In this document: piece after piece, positions 1 through 12,030 of the stretch
Numbering within the stretch: position 1 is the stretch's first letter
How the letters are laid out: each line of letters begins with the position of its first letter
Assembly (NCBI GenBank): GCA_013146195.2
Contig: CM028382.1
Location: 57,897,027-57,961,026, forward strand
Source of the DNA: Codonopsis lanceolata
Lineage: Eukaryota > Streptophyta > Magnoliopsida > Asterales > Campanulaceae
DNA length: 64,000 nt
Direction: 5' to 3'
Position numbers and translations under genes: made by a program
The notes under the pieces: generated by a model
Database searches by the model: none
What the model saw: only the letters and a program-made list of their open reading frames with translations
Told to the model about the DNA's origin: nothing

Positions 1-1700
1 ATCCGAGCGAGGAGGAGACTTCCCCGCAGGCGGCCATCGAGCCTATTCCCGTTCAGCGATCTCGTCCGTGTTACCGCTGGGAGTTACATGTGAATAGGTC
101 GGCCAGCAAGCATGGAAGTGGAACATGTCTCTTATTGGTTCCACCTGAGCAGGATGCATAGTTTGAAAAGGCTTTACCCTTCAAGTTTCCAGCATCTAAC
201 AATCAAGCAGAATATAAGGATTTGATCACGGGGTTGGAGCTCGCACAAGACGTTGGTGTACGCGAGATCGTGATTTATTCTGATTCGCAATTGGTGGTGA
301 ATCAAATCAAGGGAGACTATGCTTTCCATCATCCAGTTTTGGTTAGATATTACGCGATGGTAAAAGAAATTTTAAAGGATTTCGATTATTAGGAGTTGAT
401 CCAAATTGATCACGAGGATAACATGCGCGCGGATTATCTCTCTAAGATGGCTGAGGAAGAAATTCAGTTTTTGCATCTGGGTGTAATGATTGAGTATTTG
501 GAAGTTCCGACAATAGAAATGGAGGTAATCATGGATATCGAGCCTGCAACGAAATGTTGGATCGATGACCTAAAGGGTTACATCGAGCAAGGACTTTCGC
601 CCGAGGATAAATTGGAAGCGCGAACCATTCCGAAGCGAGCATGCTGGTATATCATCTTGGATAATATCCTCTACAGGCGATCATACACCAGGCCTCTACT
701 CGATGTGCGATCACTAGCAAATAAGGTTTTGGTTGCATACTTCTACCGGATTACTTTGAGGCGAGATGCAGAAATGTATGTTCGGTGGTGTGATAAGTGT
801 CAGCGATACGCTGATATACCTCTGTTACCTTCTACCGAGCAGATTCCAGTGGTGGCATCGTGGTCGTTTGATATGTGGGGAATAGACCTGATTGGTCCTT
901 TCCCATTAGCTCGATCAAAGTTTAAGTACGCAGTTGTCGATGTTGATTACTTCACCAAGTGGGTGGAAGCTAAGCCTTTGGCCACTATTAGTAAGGTCAA
1001 TGTGATTGGCTTTATACATGAGCATATCCGTGTCGCTTTTGGCGTACCTGCCATCGCTTCCGATCATGGAACTCGCCAGAGAAATTTACAAAGGCATGCG
1101 AGCAGATGCGTGTGAAACATTGGCAATCTTCTATGGCATACCTTAAGGAAATAGACAGGCAGAAGCAGCGAACAAGCAGATTTTGCATGTCCTCAAAAGA
1201 AATTTGGAGGATAAGGCAGAGAAATGGGTAGATGAACTGCCATTAGCCTCATGGGCGGTCAGACATTGAGGGCCTACGGCGAAACATCTTTTTTCCTCAC
1301 TTATGGATCGAAGCTATGGCACCGGTGGAAATGTACTTGTCGAATCATAGAGTGTCTCATTATGAGCCAAAACACAATGTCATGTAACTCTAAGCCGATC
1401 TTGATTTGTTAGAGGAAAAGTGAGTAGAATCTAAAATGTGAATGTTCAACTATAAACAGCGAGCAAAGGCCCACCGCGATAAGAGAGTTCGAGGTCGGTC
1501 ATTTGTTTTGGGGCGATCGGTCCTTTGAAAAATTGAAGCAACGCCATCGAGCAAAGTGGGGAAAACTTTCTCCTAATTGGGAAGATCCTTTTCAGGTTGT
1601 CAAAGTAGTCAAGGAAGGGACCTATATGTTGCGAACATAGGAAGGCAGCGAGCTGAAGCATCCGTGACACGCAGATCATTTGAGGAAGTATTACCGTTGA
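1..1700 (+). pseudogene. Retrotransposon pol remnant: RNase H and integrase, broken
   Basis: In frame 3 the first 400 bases encode an RNase H-like segment (QAEYKDLITGLELA, YSDSQLVVNQIKGDY). It is broken by TAG at 159-161 and 390-392. From 396 an open stretch encodes integrase. The C-x2-C half of the zinc-binding domain (WCDKCQ) and the catalytic-core segments GIDLIGPFP and DHGT are readable. Against the other copy, about 70 bp near 700-740 are missing, removing the two histidines of the HHCC finger. Further frameshifts follow after about 1100 in the integrase C-terminal part. It cannot encode an active enzyme. Confidence 0.85.
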
Positions 1701-1809
1701 TGGGAAGTGTGTAAGCTTTTTGTTTTCCTTCTACTCGCCGATTGTAAGTCGAGAAATAAATGAGTTTATTTTGGGCTTCTTTTTTCACTTGTCTCGCTTG
1801 TGTTTAATG

Positions 1810-2040
1810 TTATCTCGATTATGCTTTTGAATGTGCATGGGTTTTTTCCTGCTCGATTAAAAAGTTGGTGTTCGAGTGATGTGTAGTTATTATCTCGATT
1901 ATTCTTTTTTTTTTTCACGAGTAAGAGGTATCTCTGCTCGTGAAAGAAGATTGGTGTTCGATCTCGTTATCTCGATTATTCTCTTTTTCACCAGAACAAT
2001 TTTTTTCTGGACGTGAAAAAAGGGTTGGTGTTCGAGCCTG
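1810..2040 (+). repeat. Three ~77-bp hairpin-containing units between pol and the antisense gene
   Basis: Three head-to-tail units (1810-1889, 1890-1966, 1967-2040) each begin TTATCTCG and end near TTGGTGTTCGA. The middle unit holds a stem TTTCACGAG / CTCGTGAAA. The last holds TTTTCAC / GTGAAAA with an inner CCAGAA / TTCTGG stem. Unit lengths are 80, 77 and 74 bp. Copy 2 has the same array at about 17470-17692. The region downstream of pol is a known site of tandem-repeat birth in plant Ty3/gypsy elements. Confidence 0.7.
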
Positions 2041-2146
2041 TTATCTCGCTTATGCCTTTTCGTAGGGTTGATGATTTGAAAAAAAAACATTATGAATTAT
2101 TGAACAGGCACAAGCCTGGATATTGAAAAACACAAAATGTTAATAT

Positions 2147-4908
2147 TACATGCCAAAGGAAAGTTTAAGTTGTTTCGCATAAATTGTTAGGAATACAAGT
2201 GTCATGGCGCGCATGCCAGAAAAGAGGCTTAATGGTCCAAGGGAATATCCAAGGGAGTGGTCTGGCAGGTGTTCGTTGCTTCTTCATTTGTAGTTTCTTC
2301 AATCACGACCACATCTCCATCATCCCCGGCCACATGTGCAGCTATGGCTGCAGCTTCCCGAGTCTGTGTTACCCAAATTTGAGTCTTTAACTCAGTCACT
2401 GTGATTTAGGTAACTTCAGGGGGGTCCAGGCACATAGCCCTTGTTGAGCATCAACTTCCGCGATTGATTCTAGCTCATCTTCGGTATAAGGCACTAAGGC
2501 ATGACCAGCCGAAGCGTAAATGGAGGGTTAGTACCTCCATTCGGCGATCAGCTTAATCTCTAGGCCGATGCACGCTATCTGAACCCCTTGCCTCAACGCT
2601 TGAGAGTTCTTGAAATCACCGATGATGACCTGCCTTTGCTCCTCACTCTGGTGGGAAATCTCTTCCCTTATCCTTTTCTCTTGCTCAGTAGCTTCAACCT
2701 TGGCCTCTTCGAGATGGCTCAGTGTCATTCGCAGCTTCTTCCCGACTGCTGAGATATTCTTTATGGTGGTTTCCTCGGACTTCTTGGAGAAATCTAGATG
2801 AGATTCCAAGGTCCTCTTCTTTTCCTCGACCTTTGAAAGTTATGTCACCTTAGCAGTGACAGCCTCCTCGCTCAGTTTGAGTTCGGATCGAAAAGAGTTG
2901 ACACGCTCTTCCAGTTCATTTTTCTCTTTGGTCAGGGTGGCGTTGGAATTGACGTTATCAATTAGCCGATCATAAACCAACTCGACCTTTGTGGCCATCT
3001 GCAAACCAATTATAGCTAGCATTTAACATACACGTTCAAGGCAAATTAATAAGATGACTAAGGGGAAATTCTTACCTCAGCCATACACATTCCGATCTCT
3101 CCGACCAGAACGGAGCTATAGTGCTCAGCACCCTTTTTTCGGACCCTACTGTGCCGCAGCCTCCACATTATGCCAAGTCCCACTATTTCAGGGTACCCGC
3201 CACGCCAGATGTTGATTTTGTTGAGGTCGGGCACATCGATATCTCGGCTATGGGTCCAAATTTTTCCCCGAGATTCGTGCATGAAGAAGTTTTCTTGCTG
3301 CCATGAAGGTGCCTAGGAGCTAGACGCCCGCCGGCCTTTTCTCTGCCCTTGTCGTCCTTTCCTGAGGAGGGTCAACAAAGATGCCTCTTGCTCAGTGTGG
3401 GAGGTGACACGAGTCACGGGGGCCGGAGTGGTGCTTGGAGTGGTTTGTTCGGCTATTGTTGAGGCAGGAGGCACAATGGGGACAACTGCAGCAGTCCTGC
3501 TCGCTTTCGCGCGACCTTGGCTCCTTGTCCCATCGTGGTAGCAGGAATGGTTGGTAGAGGGGCATGTTTTTGAGTGGCCAGTTGGGTGTTCCTTTTTGTT
3601 GCTCCCTTCTTCGCGGCCTATAAAAATTTGCTCGCATCATTTGATTGCTTCATGTCCACAAATTTAAACAACAAAAGTCAGGAAAGATTTATGCAGAAAT
3701 AATGATCATGGAAATATTAGGCAGAATGAAAAGGATATAAAGCAGCCAGACCGCGGGCAGAAAAGGCAGGGGTACAATTTGTTCCAGTTCGTGCGCAGTC
3801 AGGGTATTCGCTGAGAAATTTTCCTCCGTGACCTTTGCCCTAATATGGGTGGGGTTTTTCGGCATCGAGGGTGGCCCGTGGTTCTACTCCTTCTACGGGC
3901 CAGCCCATGACGTCGGCTAGGCGAAGGAAGGTGAGATCGGATGTAAGAGTTGACCAATCGAGTACCCAATCGTGCCCGACTTTACCTTTTTTCACTCCGA
4001 GCAGGGTTCTGAATGCAAGAGCTATTGGGGGCTCTCCAAATTGGAAAGTGTTTTTGTCGCATTTGGGAATTTCTAAATCATGCAGATACGGGCGAAGGGC
4101 CATCCCTACTCGCGATTCCACCAAAGAAGGCTTTCCCATCCCAGACCCTCGACTTTATTGGGCGCTTAGCTTGAAGTAGTTGGGGTTGGAGCGCCTATGA
4201 TGCGCCCATTCATTTTATCTAGTGAGAATAAGAAGAATTTTCTGAACAAGGTCATTTTGGGTTCAAACCCGAGTAGCCTGCAGGCTACGGTGTATGCGAC
4301 CAAAAACCTTACTACAGTAAGGGTTAGGTCGCAAGGGAGGGTGTTGGTCGATTGAGAAATTCTATGACGATAAAGGGTCCGACGGAAGTCGAAGGCCGAC
4401 TAAGAAAAAGTCAAAATAAAAAACCATTCGATCTCCTTGGTAATTGTGGCCTTTCTCCTCAAATATCCGGATCGAACGCTCGCACCGGTAGTTTTTGGGG
4501 TCCATACCAGGGAGTAGAACCAGGTGGTTACATCTTCCTCGCTTGTCAAATCTTCCCATTTCATCAAGGCTGGGACGTCGGCTATAGGATTCTTTCCCTT
4601 GCGACAAGCAATTCTTTTCTTTTTCTCCCGAGGAGCGCTCGTGATTGGGGATGCAGAGACCCTGAGTGCCTATCCTCTTCGACAGAACCCTCCCCGCCCT
4701 TTACATTGAAGCTCAGAACATCTTCTCGCTCGAGTCCTTCATCTATGTCTTGGTCACAGGGCATTCCAGGAGCAGTAAAGGTCACATCGATCTTAGTTCC
4801 TTCAAAACTGGGGGATTCGATCTCGAAGCTTTCTTCACTTTAAGTTGAGGCTCCGTGATCGTAGCTACGCCTCTCGATCTCTGAATGAGTTTCGTCGCTG
4901 GAAGACAT
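2147..4908 (-). pseudogene. Antisense accessory gene of the retrotransposon (gypsy-type transposase-like, PF04195-like), copy 1
   Basis: The gene lies on the strand opposite pol and starts at ATG 4908-4906. Its N-terminus is acidic and serine-rich. A globular part follows (FDFFLVGLRLP; LRLADVMGWPVEGVEP), then a low-complexity linker and a long charged coiled coil (EKNELEERVNSFRSEL; SHLEEAKVEATEQEKRIRE). The globular part resembles the plant 'putative gypsy type transposon' domain; this is by eye, and its function is unknown. A GT-AG intron (3075 to 2999) joins the exons ending GMCMAE and beginning MATKVEL in phase 0. An in-frame TAA at 2842-2840 is shared with copy 2. Several frameshifts elsewhere make this copy non-functional. 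Confidence 0.65.
2999..3075 (-). other. Spliceosomal intron (77 bp) of the antisense gene, copy 1
   Basis: Read on the minus strand the donor is GAG|GTAAGAATT and the acceptor TTGGTTTGCAG|ATGGCC. The interior is AT-rich. Splicing keeps phase 0. The counterpart in copy 2 is 18639-18715, also 77 bp. The signals exist only on the strand opposite the retrotransposon genome. Confidence 0.75.
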
Positions 4909-5573
4909 CTTACAGGAATCGAGGAATACATAGTAGTTCCTACTCGAGAAAGCAAGCAAGAGCGGACAAGCTAAAACCCCCGATTAGGGTTCGTCTTAAG
5001 ACCGGCAAACAGGGCACCAGTCACGTATTCCTCGATTCCCTCTTACGGGTGTTGTGTGTGTGTGAAGTCCATGAAATGGCCAGACTCGACGTGTTCAGGA
5101 AGAGAAAGGGTCGTGACATTTTTTGAAGATTGGAAGATCAAGATGAAAGGAAAGAAAATGGGTGTCAGATGCCCAAGTTTTACGTCAGATTGGTTTTCAG
5201 ATTGTAACCAATTCGTCATCATACACCCAGCTGGCATCATTGAACCCCAACGTTAGGGTTCTAGCGACGAAAAAGAAGAAAAGCAGAAATTACAGCATGA
5301 ACAAGGATGGGAGCCGAGAAATACCTGGTGATTCTGAATAATTGAGTTGAAGAGGTTCTTGGAAATTTTGATTTCGCGGGCAATTTTGTTTCCTTCGGCT
5401 GAATGCAGAGAGAGAATGAGGATAGAGGATTGGCGCTTGGATTCTTCAATAGCAAGAAAAATGTCAAATGAAAGAAGGCCTCTGTTTTATATAATGGGGG
5501 AAACCGTTATGGGGCGACAAACGAGGTAACCAGGGATATCATTATGGCGTGGAAACCGAGGCATCACATTAAA

Positions 5574-6479
5574 TGACGCCTCGGGGCATGTGTACGCGTG
5601 AGTGTAACAAACGGCAAGAGGTGGCCCGTCCTTTCAGTACCTATCAAACCCCAGGCTGGCGTCCACATATCATTTGGCCTCGGCTCCGTCACTTGCAAGT
5701 GATCAAAATGAACCAAGTGTTGCAATGACCATACTTCCAGGGAGTTTCAAGTTCTTTCGCTCCTCGCTCCGAGCATGTATGCTCGTCAGACAAGGAGCAT
5801 GGGGCGACTGAGCTGCCTGGCCCAAAAGGCCTAAGCATCGGTCATGCGCACAACACATCCTCCTCGGCCACGAGCAAAGCACGTGTACTCTTCATGATTT
5901 AAGTCCAAGAATTTAGCCAGCAGCGTTTAGCTTGCAAATGACTATGCCCCCAGATGAACATCTCCACCCCAGAATCCTAGGGGCCCAGTATGCTGTGAGC
6001 AGGGGTTAATATACAGCGAGAAAGGCCTCGGATATGTAGCGAGCAAGGTTTAAGCGAGCGAGCTCGCCATGCTCGGTAACCCAGTAACAGCTGTCTAGGA
6101 CGTGGGTGGATACCGCCGGGAAACCGGCCACCACGTCATAGATGTAACTGTTCGGTTGAACGTGGCCTTTAATGTGCCCGCATCATACGCACATACATTC
6201 AATGAGCAGTTAACTCAGTTCTCCAGTAAGGCTATATAAACCCCTCAAACCGAAGGAGGGAGGTACGTGATTTTTTACCTAGGCTATACTCTGTCAAATT
6301 GCTTACTCAATTAGGTGTTTGCTAATTCACACGTCGGAGCACATTTGCAGGGAAAGCCCCTGCCTAGTTCACAGTTGGTGTTGCATTATAGGTTTGGGCC
6401 TTGAAGGTTTTGGATAGATTGAAAGCCAGATATCCAGTTTGTTAAACCCAGAGTGTCCGAGGAATATTTGGACGCATCA
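5574..6479 (+). repeat. 3' LTR of retrotransposon copy 1 (906 bp, left edge tentative)
   Basis: The right edge is firm: similarity to copy 2 ends with GCATCA. The left edge is set at TGACGC (TGATGC in copy 2), the inverted match to GCATCA, and gives 906 bp in both copies. No clean polypurine tract was found just upstream, so the left edge could be off. A TATA box sits at about 6233 (CTATATAAACCCC), as expected for a U3 promoter. Host sequence starts at 6480. Confidence 0.55.
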
Positions 6480-6890
6480 TGTGGAATGATATTAAATAGT
6501 TGGTTTTACTTTTAAAATTTAACCTTATATTGAAATCATTATTTTTAAATAATTTGGTGGTATTTTCTATTAATAAATTTGATATTTTAAGGCTTGTTAA
6601 TTATGTTATATTAAGAAAAAATATTCAAAACAGGGTAATTATGTTATCTACTTTTTTTCTGCCGTATAATTTCTTTTGAGCTGTGGAATGATATTAAATT
6701 GTTGATTTTACTTTTAAAATTTAACCTTATATTGCAATCATTATTTTTAAATAATTTGGTGATATTTGCTATTAATAAATTTGAAATTTTAATGCTTGTT
6801 AATTATGTTATATTAAGAAAAATATTCAAAACATGATAATTATGTTAATTATGCTATCTACTAAATTTACTTTTTCTGTCGTATAATTTC
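6480..6890. repeat. AT-rich tandem duplication, period 202 bp
   Basis: Two head-to-tail units start at 6480 and 6682, both with TGTGGAATGATATTAAAT. They share long near-identical stretches such as TTTAACCTTATATTG and TTAATTATGTTATATTAAG. The first unit begins at the base after the LTR. No coding capacity was seen. From 6890 to about 7590 the sequence is unremarkable AT-rich 5' flank of the MYB gene. Confidence 0.8.
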
Positions 6891-7668
6891 TACCATTATA
6901 AAGTTTAAAAGGTAACTTTTCGTTATCTTTCTAATGGCTGTCACGATTAGGGTGCAAACTTGGACAAATGGTAACGTCAAATGATATTTTGAGACAAACC
7001 TTAGGTTAAGGTGCATTTTGGGATTGAGTAGATACTCTGAGGGTAATTATATTTTGGCCTACTCTAAAATAGAAAGTAGGACTTTTTAGTAACTGAGAGT
7101 GACTTACAATAACATATACTACATTCGTTCTAGGCAAAAAATTTACTTTTTTTTATAGTGTTTTGCTTTGAGAGTATTTTCAAAAATTGTACATTTAATA
7201 TTCATATAAAGTCTTTCAACTTTATCATTCACGTGGGTTATAATCATTTTTATTATGCGTAAATACATTAATGAATAGACTTTCCAAATGTAAACTATCG
7301 AAGAAGAAAGGAAGTATAATTTTAACTTTTGTATTAAATAAACAATAGAAAGTTATGTGAGAATTATTGAGATATGTAAGTTGAAATAATAGTATCACGG
7401 TCTTGATGTTCATTTATATAATGATTCTGGAGAGAGAAAGACAAGAAGAAAATACCTAGTCTCCTCTTCTGGCATTTACAATTTTCTATACATTCTCTCC
7501 TCTTTTTGCCATACCTCGCTTTTCAAATTTCATGGCTGCTCCCGGAAACATGTTTATCATTTTCCAGCTATTCTAATTAACCTCTGATCTCTCTCTCTCT
7601 CTCATTATAACTCGAGAAAGAAAGCAAGAGAAGCTTAATTTCACTACTTGCTCAAATTAAGTAAAACT

Positions 7669-8979
7669 ATGGGGAGAGCACCTTGTTGTGACAAAGCCAA
7701 TGTGAAGAAAGGGCCATGGTCACCTGAAGAAGATGCCAAGCTCAAGTCCTATATCGAAGAAAACGGCACCGGTGGTAACTGGATTGCTTTGCCTCAAAAG
7801 ATTGGTACTTTAGAATTAATTACCACACAACACACCTTACCTTCTCATTAGTATTTCCATTAATCCCTCCCACGCACTTTTAATTACATATTTATACTTC
7901 TTTAATTTGATATTTATAATTTACTCTTTATGAATTAGGGCTTAAGAGATGCGGGAAGAGCTGCAGGCTTAGATGGTTGAACTATCTCCGTCCGAATATC
8001 AAGCACGGAGGATTCTCTGAAGAAGAAGATAATATAATTTGCAGCCTCTATATTAGCATCGGTAGCCGGTAATAGAACTGAGATGATCAACTCCTTCACT
8101 CATAATCATATAGATATATTTTGTGCTAAAAGAAATTAATTAATTTCAGTATTTCACTATGTTTAATTTGATCTAATCTAGCTAGGATATGCATGAACGT
8201 ACAGGTGGTCAATTATTGCAGCACAATTGCCTGGAAGAACCGATAATGATATAAAGAACTACTGGAACACTAGGCTGAAGAAGAAGCTTTTAGGTAAGCA
8301 GCGAAAAGAGCAACAACAGGCTCGCAGAGGTGGCAAGCAATTGGAAATGAAAAAAGAGAGAGATAATTCCATTTCCATGGTTTCTGTTAATCATTGTAAC
8401 CAAAATCCTTATTGGCCGCAGCTTCCTGTGATGCCACCTGTGCCCTACTCTATCCAAGAACCATCCTTTAATGATCACAATTCTATCCGGAAATTGCTCA
8501 TCAAGCTCGGAGGAAGATTTTCTTGTGATGATAATAATCAACCCATCAATTCAACGGCAAATATGCCTCAGTTTCGAATTGATACTTCCACTGTCCAGCC
8601 ACCGTATGAGCGGTCCAACAACACTATTTCCACTTCTCCATTGCTAAACAGCCATTACACACCAATCCTGCTTGGAGAAAGTAGCAATTTCACAGCTGAT
8701 CAGTTGGAGGAAATGGTTTATAATGGAAACAACCCACAAAGATTACATGGCAGGGAGTATTTATATGAAAACATGGTAAACTTTCAAAGAAGTAGTGGGA
8801 CTAGTTGTGTGGATCAAAGCATGGATTGGGGTGATCAGATGAGCACTCTAATTTTCCCTAGCACTACAGTTTCTTGTTCCAATTACGATGGACTTCAACA
8901 AGGGATAGTTCAAGAATGTGGCTATAATGAATGGAACGTAACTATCCCGGGGCAAAGTGATGACAATATAGTAAATTGA
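7669..8979 (+). CDS. R2R3-MYB transcription factor, RAX/MYB36/MYB68-like (subgroup 14)
   Basis: Three coding exons, 7669-7804, 7939-8068 and 8205-8979, splice with GT-AG introns in phases 1 and 2. They give 346 codons plus TGA. The protein starts MGRAPCCDKANVKKGPW, has two tryptophan-spaced MYB repeats in about the first 115 residues, and ends R3 with GRTDNDIKNYWNTRLKKK. The intron positions are the usual R2R3-MYB ones. The N-terminus, IICSLYISIGSRWSIIAAQ and the downstream motif SIRKLLIKLGGRFS point to the RAX/MYB36/MYB68 clade. Those nuclear regulators control axillary meristems (RAX) or Casparian strip formation (MYB36); which role applies here cannot be told. An ATG-less upstream extension to 7648 is not used. 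A CT-rich 5' leader lies at 7590-7605. The gene is intact between two retrotransposon copies. Confidence 0.93.
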
Positions 8980-9969
8980 GGTGTAAATTTGTAAGACTAC
9001 TACGAAGAGGTGATCAAGGAAACCCTAATATTATACCATATGATTCATTGAGATGCTTGTTTGGCTATTTAATTTCCCTTGCTTTCTACATGTTAATTAA
9101 TTGGTCTATTGACTAGTGTGCTTTCTTTAATGTAATTGTCGCTTCGTTTTGTTAATTAATCTCAGTATCTTACTTAATATGATGATGTATATATATGCAT
9201 ATTAGGGGATCTTGAGTGAAGATATATGTGCTTGGATGTGTTGATTCTGCTGACTGGTGTGTATTAGAGAATAAATCAAATCAAATCTATTCTATTCTAA
9301 TCTAATCTAATCATATCTATATATACAAATACAATATTAATCTGATTTATTCTATAATAGTGTGTTGGGAATGTGTGTCAAGTTTTTGTTTATTAATCAT
9401 AAAGGATCAGATGGATGTCGATCAGTTGAAAGAATTTCTTTGAATACAGAAGAACTAGGGAGCTAGTACAACAGATTTGTCTGATATAGTGGCTAGAACT
9501 TGCTGGGGTTTAGTAGTAGGGTATTTCCCAGAACAAGTTTGTGCAATAGTGCATGTTTTGCTGTGCATAAACATGGATATAGAGTACTGCCTTTAAACAT
9601 TATGATATGTATAAACCATTAATAGCTTCACTTAATCCATATTGAGAGGTAGAGACTGGTAGAGCATAGAGGTTCATCAACCGTTTAACTTGCCCTAAAT
9701 TCCCTCCCGTGTTTATCATTTTGTAACATCAGTTCATCTGATCAAGACTACAGACTACTAGAAGGGTTTGATTAAATGGGTTTCTCCATCTCTTCAACAA
9801 TCTTGTAAGGTAATTGCTTTTAATAACAGTCCCGCAAACCAGAATTTGATCGGATCATGGCTTTAACAAAATAAAAATCAAAACGTCTGATGCCCCGTGA
9901 TAAAATATGAAGGAAATAGCTTGTGGGTCTTCCAGGAGTAGAAATGTGTAAAAAAAGAAAAAAATTCCC

Positions 9970-10052
9970 TCCTAAGGAGGGCATGAGAAGGGATCGAACA
10001 CCTCACACTTTGTGAAGCCCCATGTCTACCACTGGGCCACCCCCTTAGGGGC
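9970..10052 (-). repeat. tRNA-like short repeat (SINE-like), member 1
   Basis: On the minus strand it reads CCCCTAAGGGGGTGGCCCAG, then a GTGGTAGACATGGGGCTT block, a box-B-like GTTCGATCCC, and CCTTAGGAGGG at the end. It looks like a tRNA-derived element with self-complementary ends. It aligns with 10563-10636 and more loosely with 33150-33238. A cloverleaf cannot be drawn, so it is not called a tRNA gene. The rest of 8980-11160 shows nothing beyond the MYB 3' flank. Confidence 0.5.
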
Positions 10053-10562
10053 AGAAATGTGTAAATTTCACCTTCTCAAACCCCTGTAAATGGTTCATTT
10101 GACTAGGAATAATTTTACTACATCTGCCTTTTAAGTTCAATGTATTGTAAATATGCTTACAAGGTCAACAAGAAACATTAAGTTACTCTTACTTGGCCCA
10201 ATATATGTTCCTCTGTGAAGATAATTATCATCAAAGATTCAAAGGAGAGATACATAATACATTCTCTACTTGGGTTCCCAATGTCGAGGAAGGGCAAGCC
10301 ATTAATTTCTATCTTTAGAATTTATCATTAAAAGGTTATGCAAGTAGGCAAATGCATATGTTGCATATATGTATATCAACACAGCGCATGTTCTTTTCAC
10401 AGGCTAGCTAATGGAAGTTCTTTGTATATCTACGTACTCAATAGAACACTTGCGTTAAATATGCTTGTAACCATGTAATGTATATATTTGATAAAGATTA
10501 ATTAATTAAGAAACATTTATGTCACCCTTACTTATTTAGTGAGATTTAATGACTCATAATCA

Positions 10563-10636
10563 GCTCCTAAGGGGGTGGCTCAAGTGGCATGGAGCTTGAA
10601 GTGTGGGTTAATTAATTGATCCCCCTTAGGAGTAAA
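10563..10636 (+). repeat. tRNA-like short repeat (SINE-like), member 2
   Basis: A 74-bp unit starts CTCCTAAGGGGG and ends CCCCCTTAGGAG, perfect 12-bp inverted ends. Between them is a box-A-like GTGGCTCAAGTGGCATGG. The box B region is degraded. It is the same family as 9970-10052, in the opposite orientation. Confidence 0.5.
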
Positions 10637-11283
10637 AAAAAGACTCATAATCTCCACGTGATTTATTAACAAGCCTTTAATTGCAAAAATGAAAGAGGAT
10701 AGATTGGTTTCTGTTTATATATTAATTTTCTATATACATAGAACATGGGGAGAAAGGGGGAGGATTATGAGAACGAATGTGATTTTATGATATACAGTAT
10801 TGCATAATCTATAGTAAGATGTATATTGTTAATTTCCCTAATGAAGGACTTCAAAGATTAGTCATCTTGGGCAATAGTTGCAAGTAATTAAGAAGTCATT
10901 GATTGAACCAATAAGTAGCATGATTTGAGACAGGTTGATCACGATTTCCTCCCGTAGGGCTAATACTTACCTAACAAAGCTCAATAATTACATAGTCATC
11001 TGACCAGATGCAGTCAACGATGATCGAGTATGTGCTCGTAATAAGCTTGGACCAGCAAAAGTCACAAGAAGTTAGATTCTGTTAGGCAAAAGAAGCTGCA
11101 TTTATCTTTTTGCTTCCATGCATCAGATATACAGCTTTGGTCTGATCTCCTTAAATGATTTGTTACCACATGGGATTGGGAAAAGTATAAATCTTTTTCC
11201 TGATCATTTGAAAGTTGAACTCATCTGTTTGCACTTTGTTGTGTTGGGATGAACGTACTGTCTTTTCACATTGTAAATGATCT

Positions 11284-11400
11284 CGTATCCGTGGAGGTGG
11301 AAACGAGTTGGCTGATGCCTTAGCTAAATTGACCCAGGATCTCTCGTACGTACCATATGCTGAAAACAGTTTGGATGGACCAAGTATAGTACCCCACCCA
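11284..11400 (+). pseudogene. Small RNase H remnant of an unidentified retroelement
   Basis: One reading frame gives RGGGNELADALAKLTQDLS, which matches the C-terminal part of plant retroelement RNase H (the pattern K-N-x-x-A-D-A-L-A-x-L). No flanking RT or integrase is recognisable. It is too short to assign to a family. The surrounding 10640-12030 bases show no other gene. Confidence 0.4.
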
Positions 11401-12030
11401 GCTGCATGCATCCTCTATACAGATCATGTGGTATTCACGATGACATTAACTAGTCTACATCCTGGTTCTTTTTCTAGCTATGCTCTTTGTTCTTCTTGTT
11501 TTTCCTGTTTCATCTCTCTCCCAATTGAACAAACAAATATTCAAAGAAAGGAACGCTCAATGTTTTTCTGGATTTTGATTCATTTTTAAGGAACAAGGGA
11601 CGTAGAAATTTCCTTCCAACTCTCGGCATTAATTGCTTTTGGAAGGGCTCTATGTGCAAGGATTTCTTTCTTCTGTACAATTGTTGGCTGACCAAACAAT
11701 ATATTACTGTATTTGATAACTTGGACCAACTAGATTTTTTTAAAAGCCTGTTTGCTTGCTGACTTTTCTTTCTGAATCTTAGTTTTGGTAAACCAAAAGG
11801 GTCGGGGGTTGTTAAAAGTATGTTGACATAATTTGAGTTCTAGCTGTCTTTCTTAGCTGTTAACAATTTTTAATCCATCACCTAATTATCTACTCTTAAC
11901 TTCCAATTGCAATAAATAGCTACTTATAATAAGATGCAATATTTAGTTTAATTTACAACGTAGCATGAAAGAGAAAAACTCTTAACTAAAAATCGTTGTT
12001 TCATTTTGATGGTAAACTAATTAATATTTA

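Larger units (their letters stand above)
1..6479 (+). mobile_element. Ty3/gypsy retrotransposon, apparent Tat lineage, copy 1 (5' part outside window)
   Basis: The order is RNase H, integrase, tandem hairpin repeats, an antisense gene, then the 3' LTR. This order, with an antisense ORF between pol and the 3' LTR and no chromodomain seen, is typical of the Tat/Grande branch of plant Ty3/gypsy elements. Base 1 falls inside RNase H, so the 5' LTR, gag, protease and most of RT are outside the window. The same segment recurs at about 15570-22122 in the same orientation, which fixes the right end: similarity stops after the CA at 6478-6479. The lineage is inferred from layout and not from a phylogeny. 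Confidence 0.85.

Noticed and set aside
3840..4179. Plus-strand frames overlapping the antisense retrotransposon gene
   Set aside because: Shadows of the minus-strand gene, whose frames carry the conserved blocks.
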